Positions 45,401 through 54,076 of a DNA stretch of 64,000 nt are shown here, piece by piece; the stretch's first letter is position 1, and each line of letters opens with the position of its first letter. The notes under the pieces were generated by a model. It made no database searches. It was given only the letters and a program-made list of their open reading frames with translations, and was not told the DNA's origin. The DNA comes from Desulfovibrio oxyclinae DSM 11498 (GTDB taxonomy: Bacteria; Desulfobacterota; Desulfovibrionia; Desulfovibrionales; Desulfovibrionaceae). The stretch spans positions 89,879-153,878 of the forward strand of contig NZ_AQXE01000009.1 in NCBI RefSeq assembly GCF_000375485.1, read 5' to 3'. A program made the translations under genes and the position numbers.

Positions 45401-46085
45401 TCAGGTAGGTATCCTGAAGCCCGGCGAACGCTTTCTTGCGGCTGTCCTCGCCTGCTGCGGAGGAACGCACGGCAACAGGAACGTCATCCAGTCCCGCTTC
45501 CTTGCAAATGGAAGAATACGCGCCGCGGACTTCCTTCTTGACGTCCTCGGGCACCTCAACGGAGAGGATCGCGGTCTGCACGAGCACGGAGCGCTTGCGC
45601 AGCTGGTCGATACCTTCAGGAGAGGTGGCAAAGCCCTCGACCACGTTATTGATGAACGTTCTGAGCTTGATGGGGGTTCCGCTATGAGTCTCCGTGGCTT
45701 CGCGCACCTTGGCGCCGAGCCTGCGGACGAACTTCTGGAGGAATTCGGAATCCTTGTTCGTATCGTCGGACGCCCAGTCGATGGCGTTGTACTCTTTATC
45801 CACGATAGACCGGACAAGAGAGGCGTGCACCTTGGTCTCGTCCAGGATCTTGTGGAAACAGATGGATGAAATGGCTCTGAACTCCGGAGCCCGGATGCCC
45901 TCAACCTGACTGATAATGGCGGTATTATAGTTCTTGCCACCCACCAACAGTTCGGCTTCTTCACCGATACCGGCAATATCCGCACCGGTGAGCACCATTT
46001 TCTGTTTCAACTTGTCCACTCCGGCCTCACTCTTCTTTTTATTCTTGGCCGGAGCCTTGGCCGCAGGCTTCTGGGTCTTCCCCAT
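42495..46085 (-). CDS. ppsA: PEP synthase / pyruvate phosphate dikinase-like protein, enlarged
   Basis: A 1196-residue protein. The N-terminal ATP-binding domain has VAVRSSAAGEDSRKKAFAG and the swivelling domain has GGDTSHAAITSRELG, with catalytic His531. The C-terminal TIM-barrel has GSNDMTQMVLATDRDN and GFCGQGVSNS. PEP synthase turns pyruvate plus ATP into PEP, AMP and Pi, a gluconeogenic entry point. It is about 400 residues longer than E. coli PpsA because of a roughly 200-residue helical insertion near residues 640-870 and a C-terminal extension. CAGGAGG precedes the ATG. Pyruvate carboxylase is encoded just upstream. Confidence 0.85.
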   Translation of the reverse strand: MGKTQKPAAKAPAKNKKKSEAGVDKLKQKMVLTGADIAGIGEEAELLVGGKNYNTAIISQVEGIRAPEFRAISSICFHKILDETKVHASLVRSIVDKEYNAIDWASDDTNKDSEFLQKFVRRLGAKVREATETHSGTPIKLRTFINNVVEGFATSPEGIDQLRKRSVLVQTAILSVEVPEDVKKEVRGAYSSICKEAGLDDVPVAVRSSAAGEDSRKKAFAGLQDTYLNIVGEESCLEAYHWDCSSAYNLRSMTYRREAILDAIMTAERTGDDSIAEKAKEEWAIEHTSLSVCIMRMINPVISGTAFSADTATGCRGTDRNDLVSIDASYGLGEAVVGGMVTPDKFYVFQREGGNEVVVRYMGCKEKKIVYKEDGSGTNSVKVPANDVFRWSLSIAQAEEVARGVRNISQAYGGMIMDTEFCIDASDRLWFVQARPETRWNEEFEQHPHKIFMRRLEVDKKAKVGAEVILEGNGASRGAGQGVVKFLRSALELNKVNKGDILAAERTDPDMVPGMRIASAILADVGGDTSHAAITSRELGIPAIIGLQRLEVLRSLEGQEITVDGSSGKVYRGQLPLEEVGGEIDISALPETKTKIGLILADVGQALFLSRLRNVPDFEVGLLRAEFMLGNIGVHPMALEAYDNDTLNDLVSKQLAEMDARLTKVMKEQLADGLIALPLKLREYVGRITGLTQKMDSLSDQEGARGTDEVLALHRKLRELDKKLDTHIEMATERLDVLKTSVDLEAHVAVILGYTDLLDGAPDQRDTEAWQAWRDHKDDVKRTVEQVANDPEVTGYINKVAELRREVALKMGLKSEMDEVKTLSERIRKLLESRGYRTGKENYIQTLAQGLALFAMAFYGKDIVYRTTDFKTNEYRNLVGGSLFEGHEDNPMMGYRGVSRDIHDWELEAFKLARGMFGGKNLHIMFPFVRNLEEARSMKRYLKQVHNLESGKDGLKVILMSEIPANAVLCKEFLKEVDGFSIGSNDMTQMVLATDRDNSRLQHIYDEEDPAVVWAILSTIFAGQKYGKKVGFCGQGVSNSLILRGLVSIAGIVSASVVPDTYHQTKEDVAKLEAENIPTRDLGKWLSTQHMNRLRKLLDENGYSHILKRYKTPDDFMEWYEGELDRFSEQLRDNIETQKEEFYRQEMQKFRGMFHKPVIYASWDWSHTVEDALRHAGFTTWEEQEAALAKQREQKW

Positions 46086-46195
46086 TTTTTTCCTCCTGAC
46101 TCATGCCCGAACCAACATTCAGGCAAGTCATACCATGTAATTGAAGGGTTACGAAACGCACAAATCGTAAATCAGCTCAGAATATATGCCTACAA

Positions 46196-46256
46196 GCTGC
46201 AGGCACGTTCCGTCAATAATTCCCGCAGGAAAAATCACATGGCGCGTGCCTGCAGC
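46196..46256. repeat. 12-bp perfect inverted repeat between pyc and ppsA
   Basis: GCTGCAGGCACG at 46196-46207 and its complement CGTGCCTGCAGC at 46245-46256, 37 bases apart. It lies between the pyc stop and the promoter side of the PEP synthase gene. No T tract follows on the minus strand, so regulatory use is as likely as termination. Confidence 0.5.
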
Positions 46257-46265
46257 GATGCATAG

Positions 46266-49200
46266 CTACAATTTCTGTCCGCAAGAGGGACAGAACCTGC
46301 AATCGGCGATGGGAACCGCTTCCTTGCAGGTGGGGCAATTGTCTGCGGGCGGGCCGAGCTCCACGAGCAGTTCGCCTTCCACCACGGGGACCATTTTCCT
46401 GTCTTCCTCGTAGTTTGCGGCCTTGAGAACGCGCTTCACCACGCCGTCAATAGGCGCGTAAACCGACTTCTCCTGCTTCATGACGGAGATGTTGAATATC
46501 TCCTCCCCTGCCTTTACCGCATCCCCCGGCCTCACGTGCATGACCCAGAGGTCGCCGTTGCACGGGGAACCGATGTGGTTCTCGTTGCCGGCCTCGGCCA
46601 TCTCGATGGCGTCCTTGTCGGAGCCGACGGGCTCGGCCACCTTTACCTGATGGCTGACGTTCTCGGAGTCCAGCATGTAGCGCACGAGGCACATGCCGTT
46701 CTCGTCAGGCTCCGGAATGTCGATGATGCGCATCATATGGGGCTTCTTGCAGTCGCCCTGGAAGTGCAGCACCTCGCCCTTCTCCAGACCCTCGAACCAA
46801 ACGTCCAGAGGCAGATTGTTGATATTGCCGTATTTTTCGCAGAAGTCGATGGTGTTGATCGCATCGCCCGGATGGTTCAGATACATCACGAACTCTTCGG
46901 GTGACGGGAACCGGCCCAGACGCTCCTGAAGCGTGGCTTCTTCAGCCTTCACATCCAGATCAGGCAGGGTCTTGAGCGGCGAATCTTCGGTACGACTGTT
47001 GAGTGCCTTTTCCCAGTTTTTGCCGAACGCGGACTGATAGACCCAATCCGGCGGGAATCCCAGCGGGAGCTTGCCGTAACGGCCAAGCAGAAGCTGACGG
47101 AAGGCGTCGTTGGAATCACGGTACAGGTCGAGACGCGCGTCGCGCTCATGGTACGTGAGTTCCTCTTCATCGCAGAGGTTCACGATGTCCAGGATATTCA
47201 GCAGCCTGCGCACTTCCACCTCGCCGCCGCGCTTGAACGCGCCGGTGACGGCAAGGAAGGCGGTGTTCCAGGTGATCTGCGAGCCCGGAGTGACGTCGTG
47301 GTACCGCACGATCTTACGGGTTCCTTCAAGGAATTTGAGCATGTAGGGCAGCAGCTTGATGTAGCCCTGCTTCATGGCGCCTTCCTGCGAGGAGGAGGTT
47401 GCGCCACCGGGCATTCCATGGCGAACCACGTCGTGGTCAATGCCCTGGAAGTAGGGAGCCGTGTACTTGTCGTAATACGGCATCACCTGCTTGAGCACGA
47501 AGTTGCAGGTACGGATAGCGTCCTTGTCCAGATTCGTCTTGAGGCCGACTTCGTCCTCGATGTAGCTCGCGGTGGAAAGGACTTCGCCCTGACCGTACCA
47601 GCGTACGGAGGAACCGATGGCCACGTCCACGATATGCGCACCGGCATCGGCGGCCGCGCCCATGCTCGGCACGAAAAGACCGTCGGTGTAGTGGCGGTGC
47701 GAATGCAGGACAAGCTCGGGATACTTCTGGCGGATCGTGCCGATAAGTTCGCGCATGAAACGCGGCGGGCAGACTCCGGCCATGTCCTTGAGGCCGAGGA
47801 TGATCATCTTCTCGGCCTGCTTTTTGGAAACCCCGGCCACGTCGGCGCACATGCTGATGATCTCGTCGGTCACCGTCAGGTAGCGGTCCACGCCGAAACC
47901 CTTGGCCCAGGACAGAGAGATGGCGGGTTCGAAGATGGCGGTGTCGGAAGACAGCGCCACTTCGGCAAACGGCCGCATGTTCTCAACATGGTTGAGGAAG
48001 TCGAAGCAACGAACGACGTCGTAGTGCTCGTTGATCATCTCGCCGGTCATCCGCATCACGTTCTTGGGCTGCGGCTTGTAGCCGAGCACGTTGGTGGAGC
48101 GGATGAGGATCTGCTTGAGGGTATCCGGGGCGAACTGGTTCCACTTGCGCCCTTCAGTGAAGGGATAGGTCATGTTCGCGAGCATGGCCACGTGGAAATG
48201 TGCGCCGCCGCCGTTCTCCAGCGAGAAGAAACCGCACTTGTCGAGGTACGGTCCCACCAGCTTATCCTCGGCCAGCCGGAAACGGTTGCCCGAGTTGGAC
48301 TGGGTGATGTCGCGGGTGGTGGTGTCCGTCATATGCACGATGCCCGCCGCACGGTCTTCGCGCAGGCGGTCGAGAATCGTGTCGCGCCGCATGCCGCGCT
48401 TGAACCGGGCTTCGAAGCCGGTCACCGGAAGGTCCGGCAACACGGGGTCGAAGCGTCCGAGGCGCTTGTCTTCACGGCCGCGGTACTCGCCCAGCTTGAC
48501 GTAGGGGTTATAGCCCTTGGCGGAAATCTCGGCCACAAGACGCGAGAGCCGCAGGGAATCCGGTTCGCGGTCGGAGTAGTCCATCAGCTCCGCGCGGTTC
48601 TGGCGCACGAAGTTGGTGTCATAGTCTCCGGCGATGAATCCGGGATGCTTGGTAATCTTGCGGTGGAACGGGATAGTGGTCTTCACGCCGCTGATCATGT
48701 ATTCACGCAGCGCGCGCTGGGTCAGCTTGACGACCTTGTTCCAGGACCTGCCGTACGTGATGAGTAGCGAGGCCGCCGAATCGTAGCGGGACGGGAAGCG
48801 GTACCCGTCACAGATGCAGGAGTCGATTCGAACGCCCTGACCACCCGGAGACACGTAACGCGAGATGCGGCCGGCATTGGGAGCGAAGTCCTTCTGCGGA
48901 TCCTCGCAGTTGATGCGGCACTGCATGGCCCACTGGAACGGCTTGGCGTTTTCTTCGTTGAGGCGCAGTTCCGAGCCGAAGGAAACGGCGATCTGCTCTT
49001 CCACGAGGTCGATGCCGTAGCGGCATTCGGTGATGCCGTGCTCCACCTGAAGGCGGGTGTTGACCTCGATGAGGTACGGCGTACCCTTCTGGTCCACGAG
49101 GAACTCGACCGTTGCAAGGGAGTGGTATCCCACTGCGGACACGAGCCTTCTGGAGTATTCCTTCAGCTTTTCGCGAAGCTTTTCGTTGTACACCGGCCAC

Positions 49201-49967
49201 GGGGACGGAGTGATTTCAACCAGCTTCTGGTGATTGCGCTGCACGGAGCAATCGCGCTCGTCAAAGGCGAACACGTTGCCGAACTGGTCCGAGATGACCT
49301 GAATCTCGATGTGCCGGATGGAGGTCAGCAGCTTTTCCACATACAGGCGCGGGTTGCCGAACGATGCCTGAGCAAGCGCAGATGCCTTGGAGAACGCGCT
49401 CTCAAGCTGCGATTCCTCGTAGACCTCGTAAATGCCGCGGCCACCGCCGCCGCCCTCGGCCTTGAGCATGATGGGAAAGCCGATCTCCTTAGCGAGTTCG
49501 CGGGCTTCCGGAATGGAAACCGCCCCTTCGGACCCCGGAACCACCGGCACGCCGACCTCCTGGGCCAGCTTGCGCACCGCGACCTTGTTGCCGAGGATGC
49601 GCATGGGTTCCTGTTCGGGACCGATGAAGATGATGCCCGCTTCCTTGCAGCGTTTGGGAAAACTGTCGTCCTCGGCACCGAATCCCCAGCCGGGATGGAT
49701 GGCCACGATGTCACGCGCTTTCGCCTCGCGGATAATCCTGTCGAGGTCGAGATATGCGCGGGGATCGGGCCCCAGCAGCATGAGTTCGTTGGCGCCGGAT
49801 GTGGCGGGAGAAGTCTTGTCGACATCGGTTGCGGTCATGACCGCGACCGCGTCGAACACTTCCGAGATGGAGCGGCAGATTCGGCGGGCCGGGATGCCCC
49901 GGTTCGCCACCAGTATCCGCTTGCCCCGGACCTCTTCGAGTACCTGCTCAAAGGATTTGGGCTGCAT
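46266..49967 (-). CDS. pyc: Pyruvate carboxylase with C-terminal zinc ribbon
   Basis: A 1233-residue single-chain pyruvate carboxylase. The biotin carboxylase domain starts KRILVANRGIPARR and has MLKAEGGGGGRGIYEVYE; the carboxyltransferase domain has LHSHRHYTDGLFVPSMGAAADAG; the biotin domain has NISVMKQEKS, with Lys1164 as the biotin site (VMKQ instead of the usual AMKM). After it a CxxC-x8-CxxCxxC stretch (Cys 1211, 1214, 1223, 1226, 1229) forms a zinc-ribbon-like tail. It converts pyruvate, bicarbonate and ATP to oxaloacetate. birA lies just upstream, and ppsA follows. Confidence 0.93.
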   Translation of the reverse strand: MQPKSFEQVLEEVRGKRILVANRGIPARRICRSISEVFDAVAVMTATDVDKTSPATSGANELMLLGPDPRAYLDLDRIIREAKARDIVAIHPGWGFGAEDDSFPKRCKEAGIIFIGPEQEPMRILGNKVAVRKLAQEVGVPVVPGSEGAVSIPEARELAKEIGFPIMLKAEGGGGGRGIYEVYEESQLESAFSKASALAQASFGNPRLYVEKLLTSIRHIEIQVISDQFGNVFAFDERDCSVQRNHQKLVEITPSPWPVYNEKLREKLKEYSRRLVSAVGYHSLATVEFLVDQKGTPYLIEVNTRLQVEHGITECRYGIDLVEEQIAVSFGSELRLNEENAKPFQWAMQCRINCEDPQKDFAPNAGRISRYVSPGGQGVRIDSCICDGYRFPSRYDSAASLLITYGRSWNKVVKLTQRALREYMISGVKTTIPFHRKITKHPGFIAGDYDTNFVRQNRAELMDYSDREPDSLRLSRLVAEISAKGYNPYVKLGEYRGREDKRLGRFDPVLPDLPVTGFEARFKRGMRRDTILDRLREDRAAGIVHMTDTTTRDITQSNSGNRFRLAEDKLVGPYLDKCGFFSLENGGGAHFHVAMLANMTYPFTEGRKWNQFAPDTLKQILIRSTNVLGYKPQPKNVMRMTGEMINEHYDVVRCFDFLNHVENMRPFAEVALSSDTAIFEPAISLSWAKGFGVDRYLTVTDEIISMCADVAGVSKKQAEKMIILGLKDMAGVCPPRFMRELIGTIRQKYPELVLHSHRHYTDGLFVPSMGAAADAGAHIVDVAIGSSVRWYGQGEVLSTASYIEDEVGLKTNLDKDAIRTCNFVLKQVMPYYDKYTAPYFQGIDHDVVRHGMPGGATSSSQEGAMKQGYIKLLPYMLKFLEGTRKIVRYHDVTPGSQITWNTAFLAVTGAFKRGGEVEVRRLLNILDIVNLCDEEELTYHERDARLDLYRDSNDAFRQLLLGRYGKLPLGFPPDWVYQSAFGKNWEKALNSRTEDSPLKTLPDLDVKAEEATLQERLGRFPSPEEFVMYLNHPGDAINTIDFCEKYGNINNLPLDVWFEGLEKGEVLHFQGDCKKPHMMRIIDIPEPDENGMCLVRYMLDSENVSHQVKVAEPVGSDKDAIEMAEAGNENHIGSPCNGDLWVMHVRPGDAVKAGEEIFNISVMKQEKSVYAPIDGVVKRVLKAANYEEDRKMVPVVEGELLVELGPPADNCPTCKEAVPIADCRFCPSCGQKL

Positions 49968-50045
49968 GCTTTCTCTACTCTCCTTCCTGAGACCGTGCGC
50001 GCCCGGAAATATCCGGACTTTCCGCTCTTCGGAATCGGTGGCGGA

Positions 50046-50954
50046 CTACACCGGCGAGACGGACCCGGAGCGAACGACGGACTCCACGCCGTTCCGGGTC
50101 AAGACCAACCCGCCATCGGCATTCAGGCCGACAACGCGACCCCCCGAGGCAGGTTGTTCCCCCTCCCGGACAAGAACCTCACGTCCCATCCAGGCTAAAC
50201 GACTCTCTGCTAACGAGAGAAATTCGCGGGGAGAAAAATCGTAGATCAGGCTTTCATATATATTTTTTGCCCGATTTACAAGGAGCGCCAACAGCTCCGG
50301 CACGGAAGGCGCACCGCCCGGAGCCAGCAACACCCCGGCTGCGCAGGCCGCGTCGCGCCGCATCTGCGCATCCTCGGGCCGAGAACGCAGGTTGACGCCG
50401 ACCCCGGCCAGAAGCGCGCCATGGCGGTCTTCCAGCAAAATCCCGGCAACCTTTCGCCCTTTCTGAAGAATATCGTTGGGCCATTTGAGCTCCAGCCCGA
50501 CCTCAAGCTCTTCGAGCGCGCGAATCACGCACCAACCGAGCACCACGGACTGCAACCCTGAATCCGCGCGGCCCCACTCTCCCCCGGGGGAATCGGGCCA
50601 ACGCAGGGTCAGGTACAGGTTGCCCTGCGGAGAAAGCCATTCACGCCGCATCTGGCCACGGCCGCTTTGCTGGACGAGACAGGCCACGCCGCCCCACTCG
50701 GGGAGCAGGCCCAGCCTGAGCAATTCCGCGCCCACGTCCATGGTGGAACCGCACTCGCCGCAGACAAATAGCGGCGCCGGGACGTCAGACGGCATTGCTT
50801 CAAAAGACAATCCGGCCTCGCGAACCGGCTTCGAACCATTCGCGTTGCGGCGCAAAACATCCCAGCCGTCCCCCTTCTCGTCAAGCGAGCGGGAAAACGG
50901 TTTCGCAAGATCGTTCAAACCATCGGAAAAGAGGTAAATTCCCTGTGGAAGCAT
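50046..50954 (-). CDS. birA: Biotin-[acetyl-CoA-carboxylase] ligase
   Basis: A 302-residue biotin protein ligase. The catalytic motifs are QQSGRGQMRREW (adenylate site), LKWPNDI and a C-terminal SH3-like part GREVLVREGEQPASGGRVVGL. It attaches biotin to the carboxylase Lys. There is no N-terminal winged helix as in E. coli BirA, so it is unlikely to be a biotin-sensing repressor; the extra N terminus (residues 1-65) is of unknown role. The ATG at 50954 is used; a TTG lies further upstream. It is divergent from cca and next to its likely substrate, pyruvate carboxylase. Confidence 0.9.
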   Translation of the reverse strand: MLPQGIYLFSDGLNDLAKPFSRSLDEKGDGWDVLRRNANGSKPVREAGLSFEAMPSDVPAPLFVCGECGSTMDVGAELLRLGLLPEWGGVACLVQQSGRGQMRREWLSPQGNLYLTLRWPDSPGGEWGRADSGLQSVVLGWCVIRALEELEVGLELKWPNDILQKGRKVAGILLEDRHGALLAGVGVNLRSRPEDAQMRRDAACAAGVLLAPGGAPSVPELLALLVNRAKNIYESLIYDFSPREFLSLAESRLAWMGREVLVREGEQPASGGRVVGLNADGGLVLTRNGVESVVRSGSVSPV

Positions 50955-50980
50955 GGACCGGTTTCTGTTAGCTTTTCGCA

Positions 50981-52099
50981 ATGCGCATTTTTCTCAGCGG
51001 CGGCGCCGTCAGAGACCTTCTACTAGGCAGAGAGGCCACCGACAAGGACTATCTTGTTTTCGATGCCGAACCGGACGAATTTCTGACGGCTTTTCCCCGT
51101 GCACAGCGGGTCGGGAAATCGTTTCCGGTCTTTATGCTCGACGGGTCGGAATACGTGTTTCCGCGCGCCCTGCCGCTGGAAAAAGACCTGCAACTGCGAG
51201 ACCTGACAGTCAACGCCATGCTACTTGGCCCGGACTGCGAACTCATCTGCCACGAGAAGGCGCTCGACGACATCTCCAACCGCGTCCTGAGACCCGCTTC
51301 GAATCGCAGCATGACCGACGATCCCCTCAGGGTCATCCGCAGCGCGCGTTTTTCGGCCCAATTGCCGGAATTCACTGTGCTGCCGGAACTCCTCGACGCC
51401 ATGCGCGACTGTGCGGAAAAAGGCCTTCTGGACACTCCGCCTCCGGATCGCGTGGCAAGAGAAGTAGAAAAGGCCATGAATGCGCCGCGTCCGGGGAATT
51501 TTCTGCGCACTCTCGCAAAAGCCGACTGCCTCGAACCGTGGTTCAACGAGTTCGCCCACGCGGCCTCCATTCCGGCCGGACCTCCGGAGCACCACGACAG
51601 CGACGTGCTGGAACACACCTGCCGCGTCATGGACGAATGCGCCAAACGCTGGCCTGGCAACGCCCTCACGGTCTGGATGGCCCTTTGTCACGACCTCGGA
51701 AAGACCTCCACTCCTGCCGAAGACCTGCCGAAGCACATCGGCCATGAAGGCCGCGGAGAAGCCGCTGCCGGGAAAATGGCCATGCGCAACCGGATGCCCA
51801 ACCGTTTCCTGCACGCCGGGATCACAGCCGCAGCAGAGCACATGAAGGCTGCACGGTACCTTGAGATGCGCCCGGCCAAGCGGGTGGACCTCATTATGCG
51901 CGGGCGTAAGAACGCCTGCCTGCGGGAGCTGTTCCGACTGGTCCTCGTCGACAGCGGCATCGACCTTCGCCAGCGGGTGCGCGAGGATACGAAAGCGGTG
52001 CTGGGCGTAAAGCTTCCGGCCGAGTTGCAGAACCTCGGCGAAGAGTCCGGAAGGCGGTTGCGGGAGATGAGAGCCGCAAAAATCACGCGCCCGCTTTGA
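50981..52099 (+). CDS. cca: CCA-adding / poly(A) polymerase family tRNA nucleotidyltransferase
   Basis: A 372-residue protein. The class II nucleotidyltransferase head is FLSGGAVRDLLLGREATDKDYLVFD with the DxD carboxylates, then RDLTVNAMLLG and DDPLRVIRSARFSAQ. The HD domain follows, with HTCRVMDECAKR and ALCHDLGKTSTPAEDLPKHIGHE. It completes tRNA 3' ends with CCA; here both tRNA genes encode CCA, so its role is repair. The start overlaps nothing and is 26 bases from the divergent birA ATG. Confidence 0.9.
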   Translation: MRIFLSGGAVRDLLLGREATDKDYLVFDAEPDEFLTAFPRAQRVGKSFPVFMLDGSEYVFPRALPLEKDLQLRDLTVNAMLLGPDCELICHEKALDDISNRVLRPASNRSMTDDPLRVIRSARFSAQLPEFTVLPELLDAMRDCAEKGLLDTPPPDRVAREVEKAMNAPRPGNFLRTLAKADCLEPWFNEFAHAASIPAGPPEHHDSDVLEHTCRVMDECAKRWPGNALTVWMALCHDLGKTSTPAEDLPKHIGHEGRGEAAAGKMAMRNRMPNRFLHAGITAAAEHMKAARYLEMRPAKRVDLIMRGRKNACLRELFRLVLVDSGIDLRQRVREDTKAVLGVKLPAELQNLGEESGRRLREMRAAKITRPL

Positions 52100-52163
52100 C
52101 ACGTTTCCCCCCGAGGGATAACGTTTATGGAACTCTGCCCTGCGTGAACCAAGGAGGAATTCC

Positions 52164-53078
52164 ATGCGCCTCGTCACCCGCTCCGACTTCGATGGCCTTG
52201 CCTGCGCCGTGCTGCTGAAACATGCCGGGGTTATCAACGACTACCTCTTCACCCACCCCAAGGACCTTCAGGACGGCAAGGTTACGGTCAGCAGCCACGA
52301 CGTGCTCGCCAACGTCCCTTACGTGCCGGGCTGCGGCATGTGGTTCGACCATCACAGCAGCGAGCAGGAGCGGCTTTCGTCCGACCTTCGCTTCGAGGGA
52401 GCCTCGCGCCCGCTGCCGAGTTGCGCCCGCGTCATATGGGAGCATTACGGCGAGGAATCATTTCCGGACAGCCTACGCCCCATGCTCGACGCGGTGGACA
52501 AGGTGGATAGCGCGGACCTGAGCGCGCAGGACATAACCGACCCGCAGGGCTGGGTTCTGCTGGGCTACATCATGGACCCAAGAACCGGGCTGGGCCGCTA
52601 TCGGGATTACCGCATCAGCAATTACCAGCTCATGCTGGATATGATCGAATATTGCGGCTCCATGTCTGATGAGGAAATCCTTGAGCTGCCGGACGTCCGT
52701 GAGCGCGTGCAGCGATACAGGGCACACCAGAAACCGTTTCAGGACATGCTCTTTCAAAACGCCACCGTGCATCGCAATCTGGTGGTGATAGACCTGCGCG
52801 AGCAGGATCCCATATACTGCGGCAACCGCTTCGTGATCTATACGCTGTTCCCCCAGTGCAACGTCAGCGCGCGCATCATCTGGGGATTCCGAAGACAGAA
52901 CGTGGTCTTCACGGTCGGCCACAGCATCCTCAACAGGACCAGCAAAACCGATGTTGGCAGCCTCATGCTGCGGCATGGCGGAGGCGGACACAGTGCCGTG
53001 GGAACCTGTCAGGTTCCCGAGGAGCGGGCTCAGGAGACACTGGCGGATATCATCAGCCAGGTGAACGGCGACGGCTGA
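52164..53078 (+). CDS. DHH-family phosphoesterase (exopolyphosphatase-like)
   Basis: A 304-residue protein with a DHH domain: VTRSDFDGLACAVLL (Asp pair), MWFDHHSSEQ, and DKVDSADLS, all metal-binding. The C-terminal DHHA1 part ends LRHGGGGHSAVGTCQV. Relatives degrade polyphosphate, short oligonucleotides or cyclic dinucleotides; the exact substrate is unknown. AAGGAGG precedes the ATG. It follows cca on the same strand by 64 bases. Confidence 0.85.
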   Translation: MRLVTRSDFDGLACAVLLKHAGVINDYLFTHPKDLQDGKVTVSSHDVLANVPYVPGCGMWFDHHSSEQERLSSDLRFEGASRPLPSCARVIWEHYGEESFPDSLRPMLDAVDKVDSADLSAQDITDPQGWVLLGYIMDPRTGLGRYRDYRISNYQLMLDMIEYCGSMSDEEILELPDVRERVQRYRAHQKPFQDMLFQNATVHRNLVVIDLREQDPIYCGNRFVIYTLFPQCNVSARIIWGFRRQNVVFTVGHSILNRTSKTDVGSLMLRHGGGGHSAVGTCQVPEERAQETLADIISQVNGDG

Positions 53079-53107
53079 TCAACCCGGAGAACACCGATAC
53101 GGCAGGA

Positions 53108-53869
53108 TCAGAGTTTTCCCATAAGCTGTCTGATCTCATCCTTGCGGCGCGCATAGACTGCATCACAGAACGCGGCGATGTCCTGTGAGACCTTGTCAGG
53201 GTGAGGCAGGTCCTGAATTTCCAGCAAACCGAAGCTGTGGAAGTCAAACGGCCTGAAGCGCAATTGATCGTCTATGCCGCAGCCTTCTTCTGGAACGCAG
53301 GGATCAACGAATTTCTCCTTGGACAGGTTTTCGGAATCCATGTTCCTGATGTAGCGAAGCGCCTCACTCGGAGCCAGATCCTTGTTGACGCGCTCCACCT
53401 GGTCGTTGACGTATTCCGTCATGGCCTTCAGGCGCAGGTAGTGCAAGGTCAGTCGCTTCCGGCCCTGTTCGTCGGAAAAGTAGCGCCCGTTGAGGTATTC
53501 ATCCACTTCGGCCTGAAGCTTCGCATAGGCCTGTCGGACGCATTTGCTCCAGCGCCCCTTGAGCGTGAAAGCAAAAGGCACCTTCTCCACCACCGGCTCC
53601 GGCGGGCTGGAGTCGTACGGCGGCACGCAGGACGGAAGAATATCAAGCGCGATGTAAAATTCGCGCACCACCTCGTCCTCCAGTAGCAGATGGTGCAGGC
53701 GACCGGCCGCGGCCAGAACACGCTTTTCCATCTGCTTGAGTTCGTCGACCCACTGGTCGATGACTTCGATCATCTTTTCAAGGTCCCTGCGCGCCCCGAA
53801 ATAGTGCTCAGCCATCTCCGAGACAACGTCCCGTTGCAGATTGTCGGCAAATTCCTTCATGCTGCTCAC
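53108..53869 (-). CDS. Uncharacterised protein
   Basis: A 253-residue, mostly helical, charged protein (SSMKEFADNLQRDVVSEMAEHYF at the N terminus). A GTG at 53869 has GGAGG nine bases upstream; the ATG three codons later would be 18 bases away, and the longer frame to 54052 is unsupported. The region QVERVNKDLAPSEALRYI and SVPP-type segments do not match a family I know, and there is no catalytic motif, signal peptide or membrane helix. It is convergent with the DHH gene and divergent from the SucCD fusion. Confidence 0.6.
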   Translation of the reverse strand: MSSMKEFADNLQRDVVSEMAEHYFGARRDLEKMIEVIDQWVDELKQMEKRVLAAAGRLHHLLLEDEVVREFYIALDILPSCVPPYDSSPPEPVVEKVPFAFTLKGRWSKCVRQAYAKLQAEVDEYLNGRYFSDEQGRKRLTLHYLRLKAMTEYVNDQVERVNKDLAPSEALRYIRNMDSENLSKEKFVDPCVPEEGCGIDDQLRFRPFDFHSFGLLEIQDLPHPDKVSQDIAAFCDAVYARRKDEIRQLMGKL

Positions 53870-54076
53870 GTGCTGCTTCCTCCGTTTGGGCAAGTTTCCA
53901 GACCATCCATTCCACACCCTTCGCTGCTTCGGGTCAACCACTTCAGCAAACCTTCCCCCATCCCCGACGAAAATTTGGCTGATCACCCAGTCAATCCGAA
54001 CATTTCCGTTGAAAAAACATGGCAAAGCACCTAATGTTTCGCGGAAAATCACTCAAATCTCGCACGGGGACGCCAC

